64,000 nucleotides of DNA from assembly GCA_963971535.1 (NCBI GenBank), contig OZ020586.1:74692949-74756948 (forward strand). The letters run 5' to 3'. The position numbers and the translations under genes are program-made. Of this stretch, positions 54,001 through 64,000 are shown piece after piece. Origin of the DNA: Notolepis coatsorum (lineage: Eukaryota > Chordata > Actinopteri > Aulopiformes > Paralepididae). Position 1 is the first letter of the stretch. Every line of letters starts with the position of its first letter. Below the pieces are notes generated by a model. It did no database searches and was not told the origin of the DNA. It saw only the letters and a list, made by a program, of their open reading frames with translations.

Positions 54001-54687
54001 ATAAGAAAAAATGGGTCTTATACAAGACTCCAAATGCTCCTTATGTACAAATGGGGACGAGGGGACATTTATGCACATGTACTGGGACTGCCCACCAGTT
54101 AAGATATTCTGGAAAGAGGTGACCCAGCAATTATCAAATCTCTTAACTTGGAATATACCTGTACACCCCTCTGTATTACTGCTGAATGATGTTTTTGAGT
54201 GTGCAGTACATCCACAGCTAAAGAGATTGGTTTTATCGCGTATCACAGTGGCTAAAAAGCTGATAGCATCACGATGGTTCCAACCGGAAAAAATGTGCCG
54301 AAAGGTCTGGATTATTACATATCTCGATGTGATCTATCAAGAAATATCTACAGCAAGAATTTTGGGTCTCAATGAATCCAAAATGACATTGTGGTTAGAA
54401 GTGGTGGAGAAAATAAAAGCTAGCATATAATGGTAATGTCTGGTTAGGAGCGAGGGAAAATGGATGGATTATCCAATGGGGGGTCCGGGAGGGGGGGGTA
54501 CGAGCTGGAGCATATGTGTGTAGGTTTTTAGATAACAGGTATTAAGGGTATATCCTATATAAGACAATTAACTAAAATGTGATTTCATTGGATGTGCACT
54601 GTCAACTAATGCTTGTATATCTTATCGTGTGTTGTCATGTTTGTTTATGTGTTTGTTTAAAAAATAATAAAAAAAAAAATACAAAAA
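51038..54687 (+). pseudogene. L1/Tx1-type LINE, 5' truncated and inactive
   Basis: The 14-bp target duplication AAGAAAAAACTCCA occurs at 51,024-51,037 and 54,688-54,701, and the element ends in an A-rich tail. The plus-strand ORF2 pieces are: endonuclease fragment DVALLSETHILEKDIDTLAD (51,038-51,232); RT N-terminal part at 51,288-52,200 with SGKAPGRDGIPPEMY and SYRPLSLLGTDIKLYSKVLA; then foreign sequence at about 52,210-52,870 where the RT palm should be; resumption with FLPLNAPAKKDITLPGEIP; and C-terminal parts to TAA 54,428-54,430, including CSLCTNGDEGTFMHMYWDCP (C-x2-C...H-x4-C knuckle, followed by WKEV). Several frameshifts. It cannot encode an active RT. Confidence 0.85.
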
Positions 54688-55919
54688 AAGAAAAAACTCC
54701 AAAACACACCTGCGGGCATACACTGGCTATACCGCAGTACAAGTGTTTCAGTTTTCAAACAGGGGTTATCCCAGGCCTATGGGTCGACGAAACAACTTCG
54801 GACCGGGCCCGGCGGACCGGGACGTACACAGGGATGCCAGAGGAGTTCCAAGAATCACCTCAACAGCCCCCTCTCAGCCATGCGTAAGCAGGAGAAGAGA
54901 GGGGCGAAAATAATGGAAAAGGACCAGGCCCCCTTAGCACAGCTCAAGGTACAACACAACATGGACCAAGCAACAGTGAGGGGTAATACGTAGTAACAAA
55001 ACCACGAACATCTCCATAACGTCAAACCCTGTGACACCCGGGCCGACCCGGCATTTTCCCCCCCCGAAAAAAGCACAAGTCCCTCAGGGTACCAGAACAG
55101 CAGATCTGCGTCCCCGGCGGACAACGGGTTAACTGACCTGGACAGGCGTGACCAGAACCAGTCCCGTGCCCTAATCACGCCGACATCCTCAACACTAGGA
55201 GGGAGGTAGGTACGCGTGTCGATCCAAAACATTATAGAGGGCGCCACCCAGACGGTCCCGTTTGTACCGCGCTCGGTGGCCCACCCCAAGGGCGTGAGAC
55301 CCCTCTACCTATGCTTTGATCTATTCCGTTAACATCCCCCAGATATGAATGAGAATTCGTCGAGACAAACCTAGTAAACTGGCGCTCGGAAGAGACAAAC
55401 TCCATCCCAGTTGCCCCATAAAAACGCTGTTTTAATGATGAGCAACCAAGGCGCGCAAGCCTCATGCGTGATTCCTATCAGAAGCACCCAGGGCCAGCAC
55501 TATGTACACGAGACCCAAAACACATCAATGGATAGTCTAACAAGACACCAGATACCGTTCCTCCAAGCCGCCTGGGAGAACGACAAGAAGCCGCTTTTTA
55601 AATTTAAAATTTTCTACAGAAAAAAATAATAATAATACGGACATGGGTCCCATGCGACGCGGCTGAGGGGAAAACACCACCCCGTCAACCATATTTCATA
55701 AGAGGGGACGGGGAGCGACGTACCCCTATGACGGGGGGAAACCCATGACTCAACAGACCTTTAAGGCGAGGAGTCAGGGAAACCCTAAACAATACCCCGT
55801 CCACCTACTCCAAAAAGGAGAGGACGGGGAACCCCCAGAGAGAATTCCCACGTGAGCAATAGATTGAAAAGACATATTGCAACATTGAGCTATGTAACAA
55901 TTGGATTAGGACTCTCCGA

Positions 55920-56310
55920 GGAGGAGGCTCTGAAACTCTGAGGAGGCTCCCTCACTGAGAGGGAGACTCTAACTCACGAGGAGGCTCTGAACTCCCAGAG
56001 GAGAAGACTCTGAAACACCCTGAGGAGGAGGCTCTGACCCAATACACACACTACCAGTAGGGAGCAGAGCAGAAGAACAACAAACATCTCTACTGCGTTG
56101 CATCACCCACCAAGCTCAATACACATACAACAGAGCAGAACTTCTTTTTAAGTTCTACTCACCTTGACAATCTGAGGAGGCTCTGAAACTCTGAAGAGGC
56201 TCCCTCACTGGGAGGGAGGGTCTGAACTCACAGGAGGCTCTGAAACTCCCTGAGGAGGAGGCTCTGAACTCCCTGAGGAGGAGGCTCTGAAACTCCCTGT
56301 AACAGAGGTC
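55920..56310 (+). repeat. Irregular tandem repeat around GAGGAGGCTCTGAAACTC
   Basis: Ten or more imperfect ~20-bp units in two clusters (55,920-56,040 and 56,170-56,305), separated by unique sequence. Confidence 0.75.
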
Positions 56311-56344
56311 CATAACATGGAGCCTGAATAACCCACGGAAGTCT

Positions 56345-56775
56345 TACCAATAGAAACGCGCCCAGTTCGAGCCCCGCTCTCCACATTGCTTTCAGTTTAG
56401 CTGGTCGTCCACAGTAATACACATTGGCCGTATTACGGGGAGGGAAACTGAAGGGTGGGGATCGGGCGTTGTGGACAGCGACTCCTACAGGTCGGTTGGT
56501 GCGCCTGCGCAGTAGAATCAAGAAGCGACGGGGGCGGGGCCCCTCCAAAGCCCAGACCCCGACGCTGAAAGATCGAGCCGCGCAGGTGAAAAGATGCGAC
56601 GGCTGTTACCTCGAGTATCGGAGGGGACTCGTGCTATGTATGACTTAGTCCACATTGCAGCCGGCTTGTGGGAGGCAAGAAACAACGTTCGAAAACAGGG
56701 GAGGGTTGAATTGGACGATATGAAAATTGGGATGGTAGAAAAATAGAAAAATGGGAGAAAAAGGGGATAAAAAAA
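56345..56775 (+). mobile_element. tRNA-derived SINE, 5' truncated
   Basis: Starts near a B-box-like AGTTCGAGCCC (56,365) and lacks the A box. The body (GTTGTGGACAGCGACTCCTA and onward) and A-rich tail match 38,722-39,173 and especially 63,137-63,634 in reverse complement. Confidence 0.82.
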
Positions 56776-57840
56776 AAAGAAATGCGCCCAGTGACGTACT
56801 CTATGGCGGGGGAATGTCCGTGGTCCACCGCCCAATATGGCGTGGGACCAGGAAACTCCCCCCCCCCTACCCTGTAACGTGCTGATCCAGCAACGTGACA
56901 GGAAGCCCGAAGAACAGGGGGTTTTAACCCCTGACCAATCAGAAAAAGGGGAGGAAGGTTTACCAGTTCACCCCTTTATGACCCCTCACCCTTGATACGA
57001 TGTAATGACAAAGTAGAGCCATGACACCAGTCATAGCATGCTACATGAAGCGTTTAACAGCTTCACATACTCATGTGCGAAACCTGCCATCTGATTTTTA
57101 CAAAGAAAAACACAGACCCAGAGAGGGCCCCTTTAAGAGCCCCGGTACCAGACTTAGACATGTGACTTCTGTAGGCCAACAACCCAGTTGGAGATCTTAA
57201 CGACACACACAACCCTTCATCACAACAAAAAAGGCAAAAGTACACTCTCACTACCGTAAGAGGAACGCCGTTTTTCATAATGAGAGAAGACACAAGTCCT
57301 CGATTATGTATTGGCCACAGGCCTTGCTAAGCCCACATGATAGCGACCAAAACAATCATTTCCCTAGGAAAAAATCGTTTTCTCAAGCAGGAGCACAACC
57401 CCAGCAGAAGCTGAGGGATTACACCGTATCCCCACAAACATAGTGACACAATATATTGTAAACAAAACATGTTTGAGAGGAGGGGGGAAAGCCCCAGGGA
57501 AACCGGGGGGAAATCACCCCTCCCCACCTTACCTTTGATACGACCAGGTTGAACAGGGGTTAATATTAATATGTGAACATGCTACCTGTTTATTGTCATC
57601 ACAGGCTGAGAGAAGGACTCACTCCTCGATCACATGTCACTAAGCATAGCTTTGCAGGGTAAATAACCCAACTAGTTGAGCTCAACCACGTTACTAACGT
57701 TACATGAACACACAAGTTCTCATCACAACCAACCAGTTCATTTTTACTCACGTAAAAAACAACGCCGAATTTCTAGGTAGAGAGAACCTATACCAGCGAC
57801 AAGACAATTCACACACAACACATGTCGTATCCCCAATGTA
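56776..57840. other. No gene recognised
   Basis: Moderately GC-rich sequence with many CCCC/GGGG words. No exon, repeat family or ORF that I can support. Confidence 0.45.
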
Positions 57841-57845
57841 GTGCA

Positions 57846-58515
57846 CCCTCTCAGATCGATTTGAACCATCTGCTCCTCTTTTCAAGAAACTAAACATTCT
57901 GACTGTGTCTGAGGTTAATTCTTTACAGATATGTATATTTGTGTACAAATGCATTCATGATCACAATCTACCAAATGGTTTTAATAGTTTTTTTTCTTTT
58001 AATTCAGATGTTCATTCATATGCTACACGTCAGTCCAGGGTACTTCACTTAGGCAGTTCTCAGTGAGGTATAGATGGTCCAATCTTTGGAATGCAGCTGA
58101 TCCTATGCTGAGGAAATCTCCATCTCTGCTTATTTTTAAAGCAAACTACAAAAGAATTCTCATCCAAAAGTAGTAGATAGATAATAGGTCATACATGTAG
58201 GTATGCATTTGGTTATGTGGGTGGGTAGGTTTGTAGGCAGGTGGGTGGGTTGTTATATATTATTATGTACACAGTATATGCATGTATGTACTGTATGTAT
58301 GTTTGTATTAACACAAATCTTTTTAATGTATTCTGGTATTTTATAATATGCATATTTTTGTATGTTTGATTTTATAAAACAGGAGAAGTTCTTGGCTCTA
58401 GGCTTCTAACTTCTCCTTCACAATTGTTATAACTTATTATGTATTGTTTTTACTTCTGTTTAACTGTGTTAAAACAAACAAACAAACAAACAAACAAACA
58501 AACAAACAAACAAAC
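57846..58515 (+). pseudogene. LINE ORF2 C-terminus and 3' UTR, unknown clade
   Basis: The frame from 57,846 includes PLFKKLNILTVSEVNSLQIC, FVYKCIHDHNLP and DVHSYATRQSRVLHLGSS. After a frameshift near 58,065 it continues RYRWSNLWNAADP and ends LLIFKANYKRILIQK at a TAG near 58,170. This is the conserved tail that follows RT in many LINEs. The 3' UTR has a hairpin AGGAGAAGTT...AACTTCTCCT (58,381-58,417) and ends in (AAAC)n, 58,471-58,515. Strongly 5' truncated. Confidence 0.75.
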
Positions 58516-58519
58516 ATCA

Positions 58520-59290
58520 CAAATGTTCTAGAATGTTTGATTATGACATCATACTGTGACATCACAAATGTTGTAGTATGTTCTATTATGACATCATACT
58601 GTATGGGGGTAGCTTTCTATCAAAAATAAACAAACGCAAAAGTAGAATCCACAATCCACAAAATGATCCACACACACACCTCTCAATTTGTGTTTCATAA
58701 ATCATAAAAACACATGGAATTCTAAAAACAGCTTGATCTGGTTAGATTTACGTATGGAATTCTAAGGACAGAACTTGGAGTTACTTACGGAATTTTGAGA
58801 CAAATATTTCGCTGTTTTCCCCGTGGGGATTTGTGTGTGACGCTTCTTCTTCTTAGAGGTCTATCAAAAATAAACAAACGCAGAAGTAGAATCCACAATC
58901 GTAAAAACGATCCCCACACACACACCTCTCAATCTGTGTTTCATAAAACGTTTGATCTGCTTAGATTTACGTACGGAATTCTAAAAACACGTTTGATCTG
59001 CTTAGATTTATGTACGGAATTCTAAGGACACGCTTGATCTACTTGGAGTTACGGACAGAATTTTGAGACAAATATTCCACTGTTTTCCCCGTGGGGATTA
59101 CTGTGTGAAGCTTCTTCTTCTTCGGCGCTACCGAACACGGCCCGAGTTGTGTTCGGCTCATGAGCGCTACCAGTGGCCAAAATCGCACATTATCTTTAGC
59201 GATAATAGAATGTTCTATTATGACATCATACTGTGACATCACAAATGTTCTAGAATGGTCTATTATGACATCATACTGTGACATCACAAC
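58520..59290 (+). repeat. ~250-bp tandem duplication flanked by TGACATCA repeats
   Basis: Two copies, about 58,617-58,862 and 58,863-59,125, share TCAAAAATAAACAAACGCA, GTAGAATCCACAATC and TTTTCCCCGTGGGGATT. Outside them, 58,520-58,600 and 59,205-59,290 share TTCTATTATGACATCATACT-type words in direct orientation, which also occur near 18,810-18,860. Confidence 0.75.
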
Positions 59291-60161
59291 GGAACATGTT
59301 TGAGTTCAATTTGAATAATATAAATAATATGTTTGGTAAGGCTGTCCCCGAAGCCTGTTTTTGGGATTCAAACTTCGTCAGGGTTCTTCGAACGGACGTT
59401 CGAACCTTCGTTTTTAATTAAAAAAAATTAAATAAAAAATGTATATCCTCAAACTAAATCCTCAATTTGAATAAAGTGATTAATCTGATTAAATTAGTCT
59501 TTTTTCTTTTATTATTTTGTTAGTGATGTAATTAAGCATTACATCACACGCAGGAGTGGTTTGTGACCAATAAACCATGCCTAGGGGTGGTTGTTAGGCC
59601 CGAGGCGCAGCCGAGGGTCGTTAGACCCCCCTAGGCATGGTTTATTGGTCACAAATCACGACTGCACGTGGTGTAAAGCTTTTATACAACTGCCAGATTC
59701 ATCCAACCTTATTTCTATACAATAAACACACATTAATCGAAGATTTATTGAAAAAACCATCCGCCAGAAAAAGTAGTTCCCACAACTCCATGTGGAAGCA
59801 GCTTGAAGTGCATCCAACCAAACTAACACATCCAACTGTGTATTATTGGAATGATTGAGAGAAGTTGCCTCATGTGGAAGCAGCTTGAAGTGCATCCAAC
59901 CAACTAACACATCCAACTGTGTATTATTGGAATGATTGATTGAAAATTTATTAAAACGTTTTCTTTGCCCTATAGGAAAAAAACGTTTTCTTCGCCCTAT
60001 TTTTTTATTTATTTCTTTTAGCCTAAACTTAACCAGTTGGAAACCAGGGGTACAGTAATAAAATTAGCAATCAACCAATCAATCAATTCAATAGACCATG
60101 CTCACTTAAAACAGCGCTGCTTCTCTCTCAGTCTGACTCCCCCGCTGTTGCAGACAGGAGT

Positions 60162-60172
60162 GTGTGTGTGTG

Positions 60173-60203
<31 letters not shown>

Positions 60204-60283
60204 CACAGTGTGTGTGTGCGTGTGTGTGTGTGTGTGTGTGTATGTGTGTGTGTGTGTGTGTGTGTATGTGTGTGTTTGTGGGT
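60162..60283 (+). repeat. (TG)n microsatellite in the left palindrome arm
   Basis: Interrupted TG run, the mirror counterpart of the (CA)n at 61,309-61,372 but about twice as long. Confidence 0.95.
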
Positions 60284-61304
60284 ACGCCAGCGTCGGACAG
60301 TGTGAGAGAGAACGCTGCAGTCGGAAAGTAGGAAGGAAGAAATTTAAATCAATCAATTAATCTATCAATCAATCCGCGATTTTTCTTTTGTTCTAGATTG
60401 AGTCAAGACCCATCAATTACATCATCCAACATTGTTTAAAATACTAACACATTCCCCTTGACAGAATCGCTTTATATTTAGTCGTTATGGTGCTTTCAAC
60501 ATAACCATTTGTTCTCCGCGATCCTGTTTTCTCCCGGAGTGAGCCGGGGAGGGTTATGTGATTTGGTTGTGGGCGGGTCCTGAGCCCAGGACCGTGGATT
60601 GTTACCAATAAAGACGTGTGAATGGCCAATCAGAATCGAGAAATTTGCATGCCGTTGTATAATCAAAAATAACACTTGGAACAAACAAAACGATAATATA
60701 CTATTGGTAAACACTCTGATTAACCAAAACACTTAAAAGAAAACTGGATGAATTATTATGTGGTTGGCACTTCTTTATCGTTGCGATTGTAGATAACTGT
60801 GGCAATTCTAGAGTTAATACATGTAAAAAAATGTATTCATTGATAACCCAAAAAAAACATTATCTACTTGAGGAAAGAATGTGTATATCTGTGTTTTAAC
60901 TTTGTTTATACAACGGCATGCAAATTTCTCGATTCTGATTGGCTGAAACAGTCATTTTACACGTCTTTATTGGCAACAATCCACGCTGCTGGCCCAGGAC
61001 CCGCCCACAACCGACCCACATCACATCACTCCGCCGGATCACAAGAAGGTGGCCAATAATCTTTACAAATGGATATGTTAATGGCGACTAAACGACTAAA
61101 TATCAAGCGATTCTGTCACAGCGAATGTCTTAGTCGTTTAAACAATGTTGGATGATGTAATTGATGGGTCTTGAATCATTCTGTAACAAAAGAAAAATCG
61201 CGGCTTGATTGATGGATTAATTTGCGATTTTTTTTTCAATTTCTTTTTCCTTTCGACTGTCAGCGCTCGCTCTAGTCTCCACCCACCGCCACACACCCCC
61301 CCCA

Positions 61305-61308
<4 letters not shown>

Positions 61309-61343
<35 letters not shown>

Positions 61344-61372
61344 GCACACGCACGCACACACACACACACACT
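61309..61372 (+). repeat. (CA)n microsatellite in the right palindrome arm
   Basis: Counterpart of 60,162-60,283. Confidence 0.95.
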
Positions 61373-61647
61373 CTGCCTGCAACGCGGGGGATAGTCAGAG
61401 AGCTGGGTGCTGCGCTGTTCTAAGTGAGCATGGCCTATTGAGTTGATTGATTGATTGATTGCTAATTTTATTACTGTACGCTTGGTTTCCAACTGGTTAA
61501 GTTTAGGCCCTCTACAGTAGGTTTAAAAAAATAAATAAAAGAATAGGGCGAAGAAAACGTTTTTTTCCTATAGGGCAAAGAAGACTTTTTAATTTGTTTT
61601 ACCTACTTTATATAGAAGCATCTAAGAATGAAGTTCTATGGAAAGTA

Positions 61648-61735
61648 GGTCTGCATTCCCTTAACAATTGTGTGTATTGAGCCGTACTGTATTGTACCCA
61701 TTCTGCATCTGGTAATAAAATTTTCAATCAATCAT
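61648..61735 (+). mobile_element. L2-like 3' end fragment, short type, in the right palindrome arm
   Basis: Starts TCTGCATTCCCTTAACAATT and ends TTTTCAATCAATCA. In the left arm only the tail remains (near 59,934-59,955), so that arm has lost the rest. Confidence 0.8.
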
Positions 61736-62402
61736 TCCAATAATACACAGTTGGATGTGTTAGTTGGTTGGATGCACTTCAAGCTGCTTCCACATGAGGC
61801 AACTTCTCTCAATCATTCCAATAATACACAGTTGGATGTGTTAGTTTGGTTGGATGCACTTCAAGCTGCTTCCACATGGAGGCAACTTGTCTTTTTTGTA
61901 GTTGTGGGAACTACTTTTTCTGGCGGATGGTTTTTTCAATAAATCTTCGATTAATGTGTGTTTATTGTATAGAAATAAGGTTGGATGAATCTAGCAGTTG
62001 TATAAAAGCTTTACATCACTTGCAGTCGTGATTTGTGACCAATAAACCATGCCTAGGGGGGTCTAACGACCCTCGGCTGCGCCTCGGGCCTAACGACCAC
62101 CCCTAGGCATGGTTTATTGGTCACAAACCACTCCTGCGCGTGATGTAATGCTTAAGTACACACTTACCGCCCATAATGGGAGTAGGTATGCGTTACTCAT
62201 AAATTGTTTCTGCTTGGGGAGAAGTCTTGGTTTTGGGGAGAGTAATACTTAGGGTTTCCAACCTGCTCTACTTCTAGAAACAAAACAGTGAACAAAATGT
62301 GTATTTTAGCAGCTTTAGGGGCTACAGGCGTGTAGTTCACCAGTTTGATAATAATCTATTATTTGGGAAACAGAAAAGACTCTGTTACACTATAACCACT
62401 TG

Positions 62403-63068
62403 TAGGGCTGGGCGATATGGCCAAAAATGATATATATAACAATATATCACGCGATATCCATAATTATCGATATGTTATAAGTATTAAAAAAATATATATA
62501 TATTTTTTTTAAACAACAGATGTATGTTTATTTTACAGCAATTCTTTGTCGTTACCGCCATCTAGTGTTACAGCCCCTCACACTCCAGTTCTCAGGCTGC
62601 AGCTGGTTTGAAAGCGAAAGTAAACAGGCTTCTCTGCTGGCTGTGGCACCAGGGGAGTTGAACAGTTCTGGCTCTGCTAGTTTCTTTTCTATCTTTTGGC
62701 GCTTTTTTGGTGGACAAAAACAGACTCGTGACTGGAGACTAGCTCTGCTAGCACACATAGCCTACTGTGTACAGACTCGTGACTGGAGACTAGCTCTGCT
62801 AGCACACATAGCCTACTGTGTACAGACGGTTTCAAACTGTATTTTACATTAGAAAGCAAACAAAATAAAGAGAAAAATAAATCTCAATTTGGTCAGTATT
62901 GTCATTTGGACAAGCAAAACCATTACTTTAAGTTGCAGGCAAGAAAGAAAGGTCTGTCCACTGTCTCTGGGTTTAACAAAAGAAAAAAAAAAAAAAAAAA
63001 AAATGTCCCCCGATATCGATTATTAAAATATATTGCGATAATTATCGTTATCGTTATATCGCCCAGCC
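62403..63068. mobile_element. Non-autonomous hAT element, TAGGGCTGGGCGATATGG end
   Basis: The left end and the right end ATATCGCCCAGCC match the family at 31,047-32,081; the last bases on the right are altered. ACTTG lies just outside each end as a possible part of the target duplication. Interior with TATCGATA-type words and an A run at 62,986-63,002. Confidence 0.75.
62721..62822 (+). repeat. 51-bp direct duplication
   Basis: Two adjacent identical copies beginning CAGACTCGTGACTGGAGACT, inside the hAT element. Confidence 0.9.
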
Positions 63069-63136
63069 AACTTGAATGTGTAAACACAATGTCTTATGCC
63101 TCACCATAGTGTGAACAATATGTATATATATATACC

Positions 63137-63634
63137 ATCTTTTTTTTTTGGATCCACTTTTTCTCCCATTTTCTATTTTTTCTCCCATCCCAATTTTCAT
63201 ATCGTCCAATTCAACCCTCCCCTGTCTTCGAACGTTGTTTCTTGCCTCCCACAAGCCGGCTGCAATGTGGACTAAGTCATACATATAGCACGAGTCCCCT
63301 CCGATACTCGAGGTAACAGCCGTCGCATCTTTTCACCTGCGCAGCTCGATCTTTCAGCGTCGGGGGTCTGGGCTTTGGAGGGGCCCCGCCCCCGTCGCTT
63401 CTTGATTCTACTGCGCAGGCGCACCAACCAACCTGTAGGAGTCGCTTTCCACAATGCCCGATCCCCACCCTTCAGTTTCCCTCCCCGTAATACGGCCAAT
63501 GTGTATTACTGTGGACGACCAGCTAAACTGAAAGCAATGTGGAGAGCGGGGCTCGAATAGGAGGCATTCTGTTCGAGCCCAGTCTCCAGCATTCGTTGTG
63601 AGCGCCTTGCCCACTGCGCCACGTAGCCGCCCTA
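63137..63634 (-). mobile_element. tRNA-derived SINE
   Basis: On the minus strand it starts GGCGGCTACGTGGCGCAGTG with A box TGGCGCAGTGG; the B-box position reads GGGCTCGAACAG. The body and tail are nearly the same as 56,345-56,775. Confidence 0.85.
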
Positions 63635-63701
63635 TATATATACCATCTTATATATCTTTACATATTGTTTTCAAAGGCATTTTTTTTTGTGTTTTACAAA
63701 G

Positions 63702-63705
<4 letters not shown>

Positions 63706-63770
<65 letters not shown>
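63706..63770 (+). repeat. (GA)n microsatellite
   Basis: About 32 uninterrupted GA dinucleotides. Confidence 0.97.
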
Positions 63771-63774
<4 letters not shown>

Positions 63775-64000
63775 GATATAGACAAATGATCAACCATATA
63801 TCCTTTGCTATTTTAAGCTTGTTCTGGAAGAAATTACTGCAAGTGTCAACTTTTAGTAAAGTCCTGTCTTTCGTTATCCTAAATAAATCTTATACAATTG
63901 ATATCTTAATTATAACTTATTATTACATGGCGTTTTAACATTCGCCGAAATGCTTGATTGTGATTGGTCAATAGCGCTCGTCAGAGGTCCGTTATTACTC
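63771..64000. other. No feature recognised up to the window edge
   Basis: AT-rich. The last ~70 bases (CTTGATTGTGATTGGTCAAT) faintly resemble the inner arm of the 59.5-62.2 kb palindrome and may start another foldback element outside the window. Confidence 0.35.

Larger units (their letters stand above)
50254..56310. mobile_element. Unclassified repeat, possibly DIRS/LTR-like, hosting an L1
   Basis: GC-rich, low-complexity sequence on both sides of the L1 insertion (50,254-51,037 and 54,688-56,310) with no protein frame that I can identify. The inverted repeat at 49,959-50,253 resembles terminal structures of teleost DIRS-type elements, but no RT or tyrosine recombinase is visible. Frames on the minus strand (50,257-50,904) are arginine/serine rich without motifs. 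Confidence 0.4.
59532..62155. mobile_element. 2.6-kb imperfect palindrome flanked by TTAA
   Basis: TTAA at 59,532-59,535 and 62,152-62,155; outer ends GCATTACATCAC and GTGATGTAATGC. Left arm 59,536 to about 60,662 and right arm about 60,906-62,151 are reverse complements with scattered differences and a few length changes; the spacer is about 243 bp. Each outer arm begins with a smaller hairpin (ACCAATAAACCATGCCTAGG and its partner about 70 bp on). A (TG)n in the left arm faces a (CA)n in the right. No protein frame. A large foldback element is the best fit. Confidence 0.85.

Noticed and set aside
60037..60360. Cysteine-valine repeat protein
   Set aside because: Translation of a (TG)n microsatellite. 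The same reasoning removes 44,216-44,587, 45,058-45,285, 61,138-61,423 and 63,598-63,789.

Overview
This is eukaryotic DNA from a ray-finned fish (teleost). It holds one confidently identified spliced vertebrate gene, prcc, inside a dense set of fish-type repeats: L2-, Rex1- and L1-like LINEs, tRNA-derived SINEs, hAT and TTAA-type (piggyBac-like) DNA elements, foldback elements and minisatellites. No bacterial, phage or CRISPR features are present. The repeat content suggests a teleost, but the species cannot be named from the window.

Layout. Positions 1-3,945 are a chain of TTAA-flanked elements that twice share a single TTAA at their junction, plus a hAT element with a perfect 8-bp target duplication. 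Positions 3,238-18,447 are two near-identical tandem copies of a ~7.6-kb unit. Each copy carries a candidate last exon of an unidentified gene with a decapeptide repeat, a dead Rex1-like LINE (minus strand), an L2-like LINE (plus strand) carrying a TTAA element, and part or all of a further insertion. The L2 coding frame is split by a ~5-kb insert (16,898-21,874) and resumes at 21,880. Positions 23-27 kb hold foldback elements and a 38-bp minisatellite.

Positions 27.4-49.05 kb are the minus-strand prcc gene. It has seven coding exons, every junction in phase 0, 362 codons plus a stop, and a product that should be a nuclear, splicing-associated proline-rich protein. Intron 4 is mostly a 4.6-kb minisatellite that begins at the exon 5 splice acceptor and appears to have been amplified from it. 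Intron 2 holds a 6.3-kb long-TIR element filled with nested hAT, piggyBac-like and LINE insertions.

Positions 49.6-58.5 kb are LINE and unclassified repeat sequence: a 5'-inverted L2 fragment, a perfect 56-bp inverted repeat, a dead L1-type LINE with a 14-bp target duplication, a SINE, and another LINE 3' end. Positions 59.5-62.2 kb are a 2.6-kb imperfect palindrome flanked by TTAA. The window ends with a hAT element, a SINE and a GA microsatellite.

The most interesting points are: (1) the prcc intron 4 satellite, whose units read as 3' splice sites on the transcribed strand; (2) the clustered 5' ends of short L2 3'-end fragments, which look like a SINE-like derivative; (3) the 2.6-kb TTAA palindrome and its relatives; (4) the piggyBac-like insertion in one TIR of a large element whose other TIR keeps the empty site; and (5) the 7.6-kb tandem duplication, which may be real or an assembly artefact. 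Boundaries were read by eye. Family names for repeats are best matches from motif recognition, not database results.
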